NCBI RefSeq assembly: GCF_016793485.1
Contig: NZ_JAEULZ010000016.1
Coordinates: forward strand, 91,837 to 155,836
Direction of reading: 5' to 3'
Origin: Mesorhizobium sp.
GTDB taxonomy: Bacteria > Pseudomonadota > Alphaproteobacteria > Rhizobiales > Rhizobiaceae
DNA length: 64,000 nucleotides
A program made the translations under genes and the position numbers. Below the pieces are notes generated by a model. It saw nothing but the letters and a program-made list of their open reading frames with translations, did not search any database and was not told the origin of the DNA. Positions 18,201-26,262 of the stretch are shown here, piece by piece (within the stretch, counting starts at the first letter, position 1; each line of letters starts with the position of its first letter).

Positions 18201-20008
18201 CGGCGTTCGACCATCGCGACATCTTCATCGATCCCGACCCTGATCCGGCGGCGTCGATCGCCGAACGCAGGCGGCTCTTCGCGCTGCCCCGGTCGAGCTG
18301 GCAGGACTACGACAAAAGCAAGATGTCGAAAGGCGGCGTGATCGTCTCCCGTAGCCAGAAATCGATTTCGCTGACGCCTGAAGCCGCCGCTGCGATTGGA
18401 CTGGACAAGACGGTTGCAACGCCCGTCGAGATCATGAAGGCGATCCTAAGGGCCTCGGTCGATCTGTTGTGGTTCGGCGGTATCGGCACATACATCCGTG
18501 CGACAGGCGAAACCAATCAGGAAGTTGGCGACCGTGCCAATGATGCGATCCGGGTCACCGCCGCCGAGCTGCGCGCGAAAGTGATCGGTGAGGGAGCCAA
18601 TCTCGGCGTCACGCAGCGCGCTCGCATTGAATTCGGGCTTCTCGGCGGCGCCTGCAATTCGGACGCCATCGACAATTCCGGCGGCGTCAACTGCTCCGAC
18701 GTAGAGGTCAACATCAAGATCGCGCTCGCATCTGCGATGCGTAAGGGAACGCTTACGCGACCCTCGCGCAACAAGCTGCTCGCGGACATGACGGGCGAGG
18801 TGTCTCAACTGGTACTTGCCAACAATTACGGGCAGACCCTAGCGCTTTCGGTCGCACAGAAAGCGGGGCTGACGGATTTCGCGCACCACGTCCGCTTCAT
18901 GGCCGCCCTCGAGGCAAGGGACCTACTCGACCGCGAGGTGGAGAATCTTCCGTCGCCGGCAGATCTGATCGAGCGCGAAGCGCGCCGCGAACCCCTGACC
19001 CGAGCCGAGCTAGGCGTTCTTCTTGCCTACGCCAAAATTGTCTTCTTCTCGGACATCATCGCAAGCGACGTCCCTGACGAGCAGCATTTCGAGCAGGATC
19101 TCAGCGCATATTTCCCGGACCGGATGGAGCGGAAGTTCGCCGGCGAAATCGCCTCGCATCGGCTCCGTCGCGAGATCATCACGCGCGTCGTCATCAACGA
19201 CATGATCAATCGCGGTGGACCGTCCTTCGTCACGCGACTGCGCGAAGCGACAGGCTGCGAGACGCGCGAGGTGGTGCGTGCCTTCGCCATCGTGCGGGAC
19301 GGGTTCGCGCTACCGGCGCTCTACGCAGAGATCGATGCGCTCGACAATCGCATCGACGGCCAGTTCCAACTGGACCTCTACGCGAGCGCGGGCCGCGTGC
19401 TGTTCGAGGCCGTGGCCTGGGATCTGAAGAACGGCACCGGCGACAAGCCTCTGGCCGAGCAGATCGCAGCGCTTCGCGAAGCGCGCCGCGTCCTGGAGCC
19501 AAAGCTCCAATCGCTTTTGCCGGAATTTCCGAAGGAGAGGCTGGCTGCCCGCAAGCTTGGCCTTGTCGAATCCGGCGTACCTGAAAAGCTGGCGGCGCGC
19601 CTCGCTTTGCTCGATGCTTCGGCATTGATCCCTGACATCGCGCTTGTCGCATCCGATGCAGGGGCGGAGCTTATCGACGCGGCGAAGGCATTTTTCGCAG
19701 TGACGCACGCGTTTCGTATCGGACGTATCGAGGATGCGGCCGGTTCCATCACGCCATCTGACTATTACGAAGACATGGCGCTATCGCGGGCCGGCGATAC
19801 GATCGACGCGGCGAGGCGGGGCATTGCGGTCGCGGCACTTTCGGGCCATGCCAAGCAAGCCGATCCGGTCGCGTCGTGGCTGGAGGCCGGTGGCGAACGC
19901 GTCGCCAGAACACGCGAACGGTTGCAGGCGCTGACGGAGGGGGGCGAGATCACGGTCTCTCGCCTTTCGGTGGCGGCCGGTTTGATGAGCGATTTGGCCA
20001 ATGCCTGA
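15248..20008 (+). CDS. NAD-specific glutamate dehydrogenase, large (180-kDa class)
   Basis: 1586 residues. This is the large NAD-GDH class known from Streptomyces clavuligerus, Pseudomonas and Caulobacter, which oxidatively deaminates glutamate to 2-oxoglutarate and ammonia with NAD+. N-terminal ACT-like regulatory regions lead into the catalytic core, where FGPVARGGLRWSDRATDYRT and VPVGAKGGFYPK hold the substrate-binding residues. The Rossmann region VGVGDMSGDVFGNGMLLS comes next. The protein is normally an allosteric oligomer supporting growth on glutamate-family amino acids. GGGAGGGA lies upstream of the ATG. A transporter gene follows 22 bases downstream, so an operon is likely. Confidence 0.96.
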   Translation: MADTRATFAKVARSGKSSRPARSTLHLMERAPAEDVAAYEKSVLDRAAALAERAVLSHRKGESVISIVNDPAIVCEGRGQTVITVVNDNMPFLFDSVIGEVSDTAGEPTLVVHPVIGVRHDRKGVSEIVGDGVKDVDRLSVIHIHVGALSEEDATGLKQRLQKVLAQVRAAVADWKPMLSRLERVISDYRDQPPPLDKRTVAEALAFLEWLRDDNFTFLGMREFHYTGGEKTGTLTRAKAPGLGILADPDVRVLRRVGGEATTPEIRAFLHGPEPLIVTKANAKSHVHRRAYLDYIGIKTFNGRGKLTGELRVVGLFTSTAYTRSVMKIPYLRSKAEAVIRKSGFNPDDHSGKALINVLESYPRDELFQVPVPVLRKHADVILGLTERPRVRVLYRVDQFDRFVSVIVFVPRDRYDSIVRERIGQYLKTVFGGRVSAYYPAFPEGGLARVHFIIGRSGGKTPKVDPQEIEREIRDIARTWEDSLREAAADSGADTALLSVAARLPVSYRGSFSAAEALRDARRIAVVGPDRPIIIDYYHQQGQSPSQASLKIYHHGRPVSLSRRVPVLENMGFRVISERTFEVQGSPDGPVFIHDMELENAFGQPIDLADGGKLFEAVFLSVWRQEADSDYFNALAQTAGLDVSAIGVLRAYGRYLQQAGIPQSQGFVAGVLSRYPDITRALHDMFVLRLRPTSSKEDMVSAKHLKAKIKDALNDVPNIDDDTIIRRYLNLIEATLRTNHFVPDLSERGQSLALKLDSRIVDGLPEPRPWREIFVYGPEVEGVHLRFGPVARGGLRWSDRATDYRTEVLGLVKAQQVKNAVIVPVGAKGGFYPKRPTTGLTRDQIFEAGRAAYVNFVSSLLSITDNIEGDHVAPPADVTRRDKDDPYFVVAADKGTATFSDTANAISQKHGFWLDDAFASGGSAGYDHKGMGITAKGAWEAVKRHFREMNRDIQTTPFSVVGVGDMSGDVFGNGMLLSDQTRLIAAFDHRDIFIDPDPDPAASIAERRRLFALPRSSWQDYDKSKMSKGGVIVSRSQKSISLTPEAAAAIGLDKTVATPVEIMKAILRASVDLLWFGGIGTYIRATGETNQEVGDRANDAIRVTAAELRAKVIGEGANLGVTQRARIEFGLLGGACNSDAIDNSGGVNCSDVEVNIKIALASAMRKGTLTRPSRNKLLADMTGEVSQLVLANNYGQTLALSVAQKAGLTDFAHHVRFMAALEARDLLDREVENLPSPADLIEREARREPLTRAELGVLLAYAKIVFFSDIIASDVPDEQHFEQDLSAYFPDRMERKFAGEIASHRLRREIITRVVINDMINRGGPSFVTRLREATGCETREVVRAFAIVRDGFALPALYAEIDALDNRIDGQFQLDLYASAGRVLFEAVAWDLKNGTGDKPLAEQIAALREARRVLEPKLQSLLPEFPKERLAARKLGLVESGVPEKLAARLALLDASALIPDIALVASDAGAELIDAAKAFFAVTHAFRIGRIEDAAGSITPSDYYEDMALSRAGDTIDAARRGIAVAALSGHAKQADPVASWLEAGGERVARTRERLQALTEGGEITVSRLSVAAGLMSDLANA

Positions 20009-20030
20009 GGCGGCCTGAAAGGACAATCGC

Positions 20031-21404
20031 GTGAGCGAGACTGAGCCAAAAGCATCCCGGCGCGGCATCTGGGGATGGATGCTGTTTGATTGGGCAGCAC
20101 AGCCCTTCTTCACTGTGGTGACCACCTTCATTTTCGGCCCCTATTTCGTGTCGCGCATGGCGGCCGATCCAGTCGCCGGCCAGGCGGCCTGGGGCTACGG
20201 CATTGCGGCGGCGGGCCTTGTCATTGCAGTTCTGTCGCCGATCCTCGGTTCGATCGCCGACCAGACCGGCCCACGAAAGCCGTGGATCGCGATCTTCGCG
20301 CTGATCAAGATCGTCAGCCTCTGCGCGCTCTGGTTCGCTGCGCCGGGATCGAGTCTCTTCTGGGTCGTGCTCGCGTTCTCGTTGGCGTCGATCGCCGCCG
20401 AGTTCTCGGTCGTCTTCAACGATTCCATGATGCCACGCCTGATTCCCAAGGCTGACATCGGCCGTGTCTCCAACGTCGCCTGGGGGCTTGGCTATCTGGG
20501 CGGCATGATCGTCCTGATCTTCGTCGTCGCCTTCATGGCGAGCTCACCGCAAACCGGCAAGACGATGCTCGGCATGAATCCGGTCTTCGGCCTCGATGCG
20601 GCCCAAGGCCAGGATGCGCGCGCTACCGGCCCGCTTTCCGCGCTCTGGTATCTCGTCTTCATCCTGCCGATGTTCCTGTTCACGCCCGACGGCAAGAAGG
20701 GCCTGCCGATCGCAACCGCCGTGCAAAAAGGTCTCGCGGAACTGGCCTCGACCGTGCGAGAGGTCCGCAAGCGCAGCGGCATCCTGCGCTTCCTCATCGC
20801 CCGCATGATCTACCAGGACGGCGTCGCCGCGTTGCTCGCGTTGGGCGGCGTGTTCGCCGCAGCCATGTTCGGCTGGTCGATCATGGAGATCGGCGTCTTC
20901 GGCATCATCCTCAATATCGTCGCCATCTTCGGCTGCCTCGTCGCAGGCAGGCTCGACACGAAATTGGGATCCAAGGTCGTCGTCATGGTGTCGCTGGCGA
21001 TGTTGATCGTCGCCACGCTGGGCATCATATCGACCGGCCCGGGCTATACGTTCTTCGGTATGCTGCAATTGCCCGGCGTCGATAGCGGAGGCATGTTCGG
21101 GACGCCGGCCGAGAAAGCCTACATCGTGTTCGGCCTGCTGATCGGACTGGCTTTCGGGCCTGTGCAGGCCTCGTCGCGATCCTACCTTGCACGAAGCGTG
21201 ACCGCCGCCGAAGCAGGCCGCTATTTCGGCATCTATGCGCTGGCTGGCCGCGCTACCAGCTTCCTCGCGCCGTTCACGGTAGCGACCGTAACCGCGCTCG
21301 CGGACTCTCAGCGACTGGGCATGGCGACGATCCTGCTGTTTCTCGTCGGCGGCCTGATCGTGCTCTGGCCGACTCCTTATCCGGCCGACAAGGTCGAAGA
21401 CTGA
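20031..21404 (+). CDS. MFS transporter of the UMF1/Atg22-like family
   Basis: 457 residues, about twelve helices. The N-terminal WGWMLFDWAAQPFFTVVTTF and LGYLGGMIVLIF segments are typical of the UMF1 family, relatives of the yeast vacuolar amino-acid effluxer Atg22. It starts with GTG at 20031 with AAAGGA upstream. It follows the NAD-glutamate dehydrogenase by 22 bases, so amino-acid transport is a reasonable inference but unproven. Its stop codon overlaps the edge of a palindromic repeat. Confidence 0.88.
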   Translation: MSETEPKASRRGIWGWMLFDWAAQPFFTVVTTFIFGPYFVSRMAADPVAGQAAWGYGIAAAGLVIAVLSPILGSIADQTGPRKPWIAIFALIKIVSLCALWFAAPGSSLFWVVLAFSLASIAAEFSVVFNDSMMPRLIPKADIGRVSNVAWGLGYLGGMIVLIFVVAFMASSPQTGKTMLGMNPVFGLDAAQGQDARATGPLSALWYLVFILPMFLFTPDGKKGLPIATAVQKGLAELASTVREVRKRSGILRFLIARMIYQDGVAALLALGGVFAAAMFGWSIMEIGVFGIILNIVAIFGCLVAGRLDTKLGSKVVVMVSLAMLIVATLGIISTGPGYTFFGMLQLPGVDSGGMFGTPAEKAYIVFGLLIGLAFGPVQASSRSYLARSVTAAEAGRYFGIYALAGRATSFLAPFTVATVTALADSQRLGMATILLFLVGGLIVLWPTPYPADKVED

Positions 21405-21472
21405 GCATGATCCCGAACCGCAGGACCGCGTTAGCGAAAAGTGGGAACCGGTTTTCGGGAAAGATCATGCTC
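21403..21472. repeat. Palindromic intergenic repeat of the rhizobial type
   Basis: About 70 bases with outer arms GAGCATGATC (21403-21412) and GATCATGCTC (21463-21472), and inner segments TCCCGAACCG and CGGTTTTCGGGAA that also pair in part. I recognise this pattern from many rhizobial intergenic regions. It begins within the stop codon of the upstream transporter gene and may act as a transcript-end structure. Confidence 0.82.
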
Positions 21473-21493
21473 AAACAAACATGATTGAAGCAA

Positions 21494-21525
21494 AGAAAAA
21501 CGGCGGGCGATTGCTCGCCCGCCGT
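21494..21525 (-). terminator. Rho-independent terminator after rpsP
   Basis: Perfect 11-bp stem: ACGGCGGGCGA at 21500-21510 and TCGCCCGCCGT at 21515-21525, with loop TTGC. On the minus strand it is followed by a T-rich tract (complement of AAAGAAAAA). It lies 31 bases beyond the rpsP stop, ending the ffh-aroQ-rpsP transcript. Confidence 0.92.
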
Positions 21526-21555
21526 CTGCGTTTGGACCACCCGCAGAGAGGTTGA

Positions 21556-21945
21556 TCAGGAAGCGGCTTCTTCCGCCGGCGCGGTGGCCGCGGCGATCGC
21601 TGCTGCTGCATCTTCCTGTGCCTTCTTCAGCGCGGCGAGGCGTTCCTGCGCCTTCTTGCCGGGCTGCGCCTTGGTCGGGTTGCTGCGGGCTTCGCGCTTG
21701 GTGATGCCGGCCTCGTCGAGGAAGCGGGCGACGCGATCGGTCGGCAGCGCGCCGTTGGAAAGCCAGTGCTTCACGCGCTCCTCGTCGATCTTCACGCGCT
21801 CGCCGTCCTTCGGCAGCAGCGGGTTCCACGAGCCGACCTGCTCGATGAACCGGCCGTCGCGTGGGCTGCGCACGTCGGCGATGACGACGTGGTAGTAGGG
21901 ACGCTTCTTGGAGCCCGCACGGGCCAGTCTGATCTTCAACGACAT
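21556..21945 (-). CDS. rpsP: 30S ribosomal protein bS16
   Basis: 129 residues. The bS16 core is at residues 1-85 ([20 protein letters not shown] and [20 protein letters not shown]). An Ala/Lys/Glu-rich tail of about 40 residues follows, normal for alphaproteobacterial S16. It binds 16S rRNA in the small subunit. Last gene of the minus-strand run from ffh; the usual partners rimM, trmD and rplS are not next to it. Confidence 0.97.
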   Translation of the reverse strand: MSLKIRLARAGSKKRPYYHVVIADVRSPRDGRFIEQVGSWNPLLPKDGERVKIDEERVKHWLSNGALPTDRVARFLDEAGITKREARSNPTKAQPGKKAQERLAALKKAQEDAAAAIAAATAPAEEAAS

Positions 21946-21984
21946 TCTTTAGCTCCTTGGAATTCTGTCGATTGAGTTCTGTTT

Positions 21985-22314
21985 TCAGGTGTTCTGCTTC
22001 AGCTCGCCGTTTCCGGCGGCGATCTGTTCGTGGTGACGGATCACTTCCTTGACGACGAAGTTCAGGAACTTTTCCGCGAAATCGGGATCGAGTTGCGCCT
22101 CGTCTGCAAGACGGCGCAGCCGCGCTATCTGCTGGGCCTCGCGAGCCGGATCGGCCGGCGGCAGTCCATGCTCGGCCTTGAGAACGCCGACAGCCTGCGT
22201 GCAACGAAAACGCTCCGCAAGCATATGGATCAGCGCCGCATCGATGTTGTCGATCGAGGCGCGGTAGCCCGCGAGCTTTTCGCGCGCCGTGTCCATTCCT
22301 GCCGGTTCGCTCAT
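21985..22314 (-). CDS. Chorismate mutase, AroQ class
   Basis: 109 residues, all-helical AroQ fold. The N-terminal helix YRASIDNIDAALIHMLAERF supplies the catalytic Arg and the conserved Asp/Asn positions; LKAEHGLPPADPAREAQQIARL and FVVKEVIRHHEQIA complete it. It converts chorismate to prephenate for Phe and Tyr synthesis. It sits between ffh (7 bases upstream) and rpsP, an arrangement I associate with rhizobia, so it is probably transcribed with them. Confidence 0.93.
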   Translation of the reverse strand: MSEPAGMDTAREKLAGYRASIDNIDAALIHMLAERFRCTQAVGVLKAEHGLPPADPAREAQQIARLRRLADEAQLDPDFAEKFLNFVVKEVIRHHEQIAAGNGELKQNT

Positions 22315-22321
22315 CTCCGCC

Positions 22322-23890
22322 TCACTTCTTCTTACCCATGCCAGGGAAGTTTCCAGGCAGACCGCCCTGACCGCCGAGGCCCGGTAGCTTCATGCCGCCA
22401 AGGCCGGGCAAACCTCCACCCATGCCCTTGCCAAGACCGGCAGCCTCGGCCTGCTTCTGCAGGGCTTCGAGCTGCTTGGGGTCCATCTTGGAAAGGTCGG
22501 GCATGCCGCCCATGCCAGGCATCATGCCTCCAAGGCCCATCTTGTTGGCGAGACCGCCCATCATGCCGCGCATCATCCCGCCGCCCTTCCCCTTGCCGCC
22601 CATGGCCTTCATCATGTCGGCCATCTGGCGGTGCATCTTGAGCAGCTTGTTGATCTCGGAAGCGTCGGTGCCCGAGCCTGACGCGATGCGCTTCTTGCGG
22701 CTGTGCTTGAGCAGGTCGGGATTGGCGCGCTCGGCCTTGGTCATGGACGAGATGATGGCGATCTGGCGCTTGAACATGCGGTCATCGAGACCGGCTGCAG
22801 CGAGCTGATCCTTCATCTTCCCCATGCCAGGCATCATCGACATGATGCCGCCCATGCCGCCAAGCTTCGACATCTGCTCGAGCTGACCGGCGAGGTCGTT
22901 GAGGTCGAACTTGCCCTTGGCCATCTTCTCGGCCATGGCGCGCGCCTTCTCGGCGTCGATGGTCTCCGCAGCCTTTTCGACGAGGCTGACGATATCGCCC
23001 ATGCCGAGGATGCGGTCGGCGATGCGCTTGGGATGGAACTCCTCCAGCGCGTCCATCTTTTCGCCGGTGCCGATCAGCTTGATCGGCTTGCCCGTGACCG
23101 CGCGCATGGAAAGGGCGGCGCCACCGCGTCCGTCGCCGTCCATGCGGGTCAGCACGAGACCTGTGATGCCGACGCGCTCATCGAAGTTGCGTGCGAGATT
23201 GACCGCGTCCTGGCCCGTCAGGGAGTCGGCGACCAGCAGAATCTCGTGCGGGTTCGACGCGCTCTTGATGTCGGCCATTTCGAGCATCAGCGGCTCGTCG
23301 ATATGGGTGCGGCCGGCCGTGTCGAGGATGACGATATCGTGGCCACCCAGCCTGCCAGCCTGGACCGCGCGCTTGGCGATGTCGACCGGCGACTGGCCTG
23401 CGATGACGGGCAACGTAGCGACACCGGTCTGCTCGCCGAGCTGTCGCAATTGCTCCTGCGCGGCGGGACGGCGCGTGTCGAGCGACGCCATCAGAACCTT
23501 GCGGTTCTGGCGATCCGTCAGGCGCCTGGCGATCTTGGCAGATGTGGTCGTCTTGCCCGAACCCTGCAGGCCGACCATCATCAGCACGACCGGGGCCGGT
23601 GCGTTGAGGTCGATCGCAACGCCATCCGAACCCAGTGTCTCGACCAGCTCGTCATGGACGATCTTGACGACCATCTGGCCGGGCTTGATCGACTTCAGCA
23701 CCTCGGCGCCGACCGCCTTGGCGCGCACCCTGTCGGTGAAGGAGCGCACGACGTCCAGTGCGACGTCGGCTTCGAGCAATGCCCTGCGAACCTCCCGCAG
23801 CGCAGCCGAGACGTCCGCCTCCGACAGCGCGCCACGGCCGGTAAGGCCGTTCAAGATCGAGCCAAGTCGTTCCTGTAAGTTCTCGAACAT
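22322..23890 (-). CDS. ffh: Signal recognition particle protein Ffh
   Basis: 522 residues: the N domain, then the SRP GTPase G domain with GLQGSGKTTTSAKIA (P-loop), DTRRPAAQEQL and DTAGRTHIDEPLM, then a methionine- and glycine-rich M domain (MMPGMGKM, GGMMRGMMGG) that binds signal sequences and SRP RNA. The protein targets nascent membrane proteins to FtsY. The ATG at 23890 has AAGGAAG upstream; a longer in-frame reading adds a non-homologous stretch. Confidence 0.97.
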   Translation of the reverse strand: MFENLQERLGSILNGLTGRGALSEADVSAALREVRRALLEADVALDVVRSFTDRVRAKAVGAEVLKSIKPGQMVVKIVHDELVETLGSDGVAIDLNAPAPVVLMMVGLQGSGKTTTSAKIARRLTDRQNRKVLMASLDTRRPAAQEQLRQLGEQTGVATLPVIAGQSPVDIAKRAVQAGRLGGHDIVILDTAGRTHIDEPLMLEMADIKSASNPHEILLVADSLTGQDAVNLARNFDERVGITGLVLTRMDGDGRGGAALSMRAVTGKPIKLIGTGEKMDALEEFHPKRIADRILGMGDIVSLVEKAAETIDAEKARAMAEKMAKGKFDLNDLAGQLEQMSKLGGMGGIMSMMPGMGKMKDQLAAAGLDDRMFKRQIAIISSMTKAERANPDLLKHSRKKRIASGSGTDASEINKLLKMHRQMADMMKAMGGKGKGGGMMRGMMGGLANKMGLGGMMPGMGGMPDLSKMDPKQLEALQKQAEAAGLGKGMGGGLPGLGGMKLPGLGGQGGLPGNFPGMGKKK

Positions 23891-23963
23891 CTCGCTTCCT
23901 TGCTCCCGGCGACAAAACCGGGAGGTAGTGCTTCCGGACCAGTCATCCAAGCAATAAGCAAAG

Positions 23964-24001
23964 CCAAAAAGCACCCGGGGGCGCATCGCGCTGCCGGGTG
24001 T
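23964..24001 (-). terminator. Rho-independent terminator between the CPBP gene and ffh
   Basis: CACCCGG at 23972-23978 pairs with CCGGGTG at 23994-24000, with an inner GCGC-ATC-GCGC hairpin (23981-23991) and a 2x2 mismatch between them. On the minus strand the stem is followed by GCTTTTTGG. It would end transcripts coming from the CPBP protease gene before ffh. Confidence 0.72.
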
Positions 24002-24121
24002 TGGCCTCCGGGATCGTCCAGCCTTAAGGCGTCCCGGTCAGCTTGCTCGGAGTATTACTCGTCGCGGAATTTGCGCGGCTTAGACAGGAAAAGCGGCAAG
24101 GAGTCAAGTTTGAGGGCGGTT

Positions 24122-25066
24122 TCAGCCCAAATCCGGTCTTACCCTCAACGGCGACCGCGGATGCAACAGCAGCAGCCATGTCAAGGCAATGGAGAAAACG
24201 CTGATGCCTGCGACCAAGGCGGTTTCGCCAGCAGTCCATGCCAAGCTGTCGAGCGGCGGCGCCTGGAACAGCGCGAGCCCGCCAAGCGTCTGGTCATGCG
24301 AAATGAGCGCAAAGCCGGTCAGGTTGTTGCCGAGATGGGCGCCCATGGCGGCGCCGAGATTGCCCGTCGCGTAGACGAGGAGTGCCAAGAGGGCGGAAAA
24401 CGCGCCGATGGCGATCACGACGCCTATGTTCATACCAAGTGGCGAGGACGGGTTCCAGTGCAAGGAGGTAAAAATGAGTGTCGGCAGCACGCCCCAAACA
24501 AGCGGACTCCGGTAGAGATAGGCCAAGCCACGCTGCAGGTAGCCTCGAAAAAGAAGTTCCTCCGCCGAAGTCTGGATAAAGGCGAAGAAGGCCAGCGGCA
24601 GAAAGATCAGCGCCCAGGTTCCGATGGCGATCGGACCCCTGGCAATACCGGGCATAACCGACAAATAGGCAATTTCGGTGAGCAGCGACGTGATGGCCAC
24701 CGCCGCAAACCCCTTGGCGAAACCAGACCTTGAGATGCGCGCGCTGACGCCGAACAGGCGCGGCAGTTTTTCCTTGTGCAGCAGCCGCATCGCGATCCAG
24801 ACACCGATCCAGATGCCTGCGAAGGTCACGAGCGTTGCAAATATCCCGCTTGAGCTGCCCAGGAACCGCTGGATCGGGTCGCTCCCGCCAGAACTGTCGT
24901 CCTGGCCCTGGAGCAACAGCCCGTAGGAACCTGCGAAGATTACCGCCATGGTGGTGCCGAACCACAGGACGACGATGATTATGACGCCAAGGATAAGGCG
25001 GAAGAGCGTCGTCTTGTCGTTAGGCGAACGCCTGTAGCGTTCGAAAGCCGAGGAATCGATTGTCAT
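24122..25066 (-). CDS. CPBP-family intramembrane metalloprotease
   Basis: 314 residues, about eight helices. The CPBP (Abi/CAAX-type) motifs are complete: SAEELLFRGYLQ with the EExxxR signature, SLHWNP supplying one His, and GAHLGNN supplying the other. Such proteins are glutamic-type intramembrane proteases, sometimes tied to bacteriocin self-immunity; the role here is unknown. The ATG at 25066 begins a hydrophilic N terminus; an in-frame start 23 codons upstream is less likely. Confidence 0.88.
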   Translation of the reverse strand: MTIDSSAFERYRRSPNDKTTLFRLILGVIIIVVLWFGTTMAVIFAGSYGLLLQGQDDSSGGSDPIQRFLGSSSGIFATLVTFAGIWIGVWIAMRLLHKEKLPRLFGVSARISRSGFAKGFAAVAITSLLTEIAYLSVMPGIARGPIAIGTWALIFLPLAFFAFIQTSAEELLFRGYLQRGLAYLYRSPLVWGVLPTLIFTSLHWNPSSPLGMNIGVVIAIGAFSALLALLVYATGNLGAAMGAHLGNNLTGFALISHDQTLGGLALFQAPPLDSLAWTAGETALVAGISVFSIALTWLLLLHPRSPLRVRPDLG

Positions 25067-25392
25067 GGCGAATCCGGTAGAGGACGAGTTTACGCGATAG
25101 GGTCCATCAACGATTGCCGCGTCAATGGGCAGCACAGTGCTTTATACGTGGAAGGTAAAGGCGCGGTTCGTATTCAACGGCAAGAGCAGAAGGGCGTGTC
25201 CTGCCGATCACAACATCGACAACATCGCCGTTCGAATGCGATTTGTAGCAACAAATGCTTGATCGTCGGCAGCTTTTTGGGCATTCGCACAGGGTCATGG
25301 CTGCTGTGCCTGTATGCTGGGTCGTGATGAGCTTTGTTTCGCTGACGGTTCCCACGACGGGGAAATCGGTTCAGGCAACTTGGGAGAACGGC
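25067..25392. other. Divergent intergenic region between CPBP and lytic transglycosylase genes
   Basis: 326 bases with no convincing gene. It must hold the divergent promoters of its two neighbours. One small dyad is visible: ATTTGT at 25241-25246 and ACAAAT at 25251-25256 with a 4-base spacer. I see no clear promoter elements, RNA gene or repeat. Confidence 0.5.
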
Positions 25393-26193
25393 ATGGCATT
25401 TCTTGCCACGGGAAGAATGGTCGTCATGGCAGGCGCAGCCGCGCTAGGTCTGCTTTTGACGGGAGCGGCTCAAGCGCAGTCGTGCGGCGACTCCGCGGCC
25501 GGATTTGAAGCCTGGAAGGCGAACTTCGCAGAGCAGGCCAAGGCCAGTGGAGTGAAGAAAAAGGGGCTGGCGGCGCTGGCCAATGCGGACTACGCGACGG
25601 CGACGATCAAGGCTGACCGCGCGGTCAAGAAGGCCTTCAGTGGTTCGGTCGAAGATTTCATGAAGCGTCGCGGCGCTTCCACCATCATCTCGAAGGGCCG
25701 CTCGCTGAAGAAGCAGAATGCGGCGCTCTTCAACAAGATCGAAAGCACCTATGGCGTGTCGCCTGGCGTCATTCTCGCCATCTGGGGCATGGAAACCGGC
25801 TTCGGCTCCTTCATGGGCAAGCAGAACACGGTTTCCGCCATTGTGACGCTGGCGTATGACTGTCGCCGTCCCGAGTTCTTCACTCCTCACGCCATCGGCG
25901 CGCTCAAGCTGGTCGACAGCGGCGCGCTGAGCAGCAGTTCCGTTGGCGCCATGCACGGTGAGATTGGCCATACACAGTTCCTTCCCGGAAATGTCTTGAC
26001 CTACGGCGTCGGCAACAAGAACCTGCGCGACAAGAACATCGCGCTCATGTCGACAGCCAACTTCCTGAGAGGTAAGGGCTGGCAGCCGGGCGTAAGCGCC
26101 GACGGCAACATGGGTGCGATCGCCGGATGGAATTCCGCGCGTGTCTATCAGCAGGCCATCGCGCGCATCGCCATGGCGATCGACGGCGACTAG
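25393..26193 (+). CDS. Lytic murein transglycosylase, SLT-2/MltB-like (GH103)
   Basis: 266 residues. A signal peptide (MVVMAGAAALGLLLTGAAQA) precedes a C-rich start (QSCGDS). The catalytic Glu is in AIWGMETGFGSFMG, followed by GEIGHTQFLPGNVLTYGV, characteristic of the MltB-like fold. The enzyme cuts peptidoglycan to 1,6-anhydroMurNAc products in the periplasm. The chain is shorter than E. coli MltB and lacks a peptidoglycan-binding domain. The ATG at 25393 has GGGAGA upstream; longer in-frame starts would put two hydrophobic stretches in series. Confidence 0.9.
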   Translation: MAFLATGRMVVMAGAAALGLLLTGAAQAQSCGDSAAGFEAWKANFAEQAKASGVKKKGLAALANADYATATIKADRAVKKAFSGSVEDFMKRRGASTIISKGRSLKKQNAALFNKIESTYGVSPGVILAIWGMETGFGSFMGKQNTVSAIVTLAYDCRRPEFFTPHAIGALKLVDSGALSSSSVGAMHGEIGHTQFLPGNVLTYGVGNKNLRDKNIALMSTANFLRGKGWQPGVSADGNMGAIAGWNSARVYQQAIARIAMAIDGD

Positions 26194-26217
26194 GCTGGTT
26201 CTGCAAATTCAAATAGA

Positions 26218-26243
26218 AACCCGGCCCGGCGCCGGGTTTTTTA
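26218..26243 (+). terminator. Rho-independent terminator after the lytic transglycosylase
   Basis: AACCCGGC (26218-26225) pairs with GCCGGGTT (26231-26238) over a 5-base loop, followed by a run of T. It lies 25 bases beyond the stop codon and before the convergent argG. Confidence 0.9.
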
Positions 26244-26262
26244 TTTTCGGGGCGATCGCGCC

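Noticed and set aside
16925-18214. 429-residue minus-strand frame
   Set aside because: Antisense inside the NAD-glutamate dehydrogenase.
22703-23878. 391-residue plus-strand frame (and an overlapping 352-residue frame)
   Set aside because: Antisense of ffh; no recognisable domain.
26218-26243. Riboswitch before argG
   Set aside because: The hairpin is downstream of the lytic transglycosylase and is followed by a T run; it is a terminator, and argG is convergent, not downstream.
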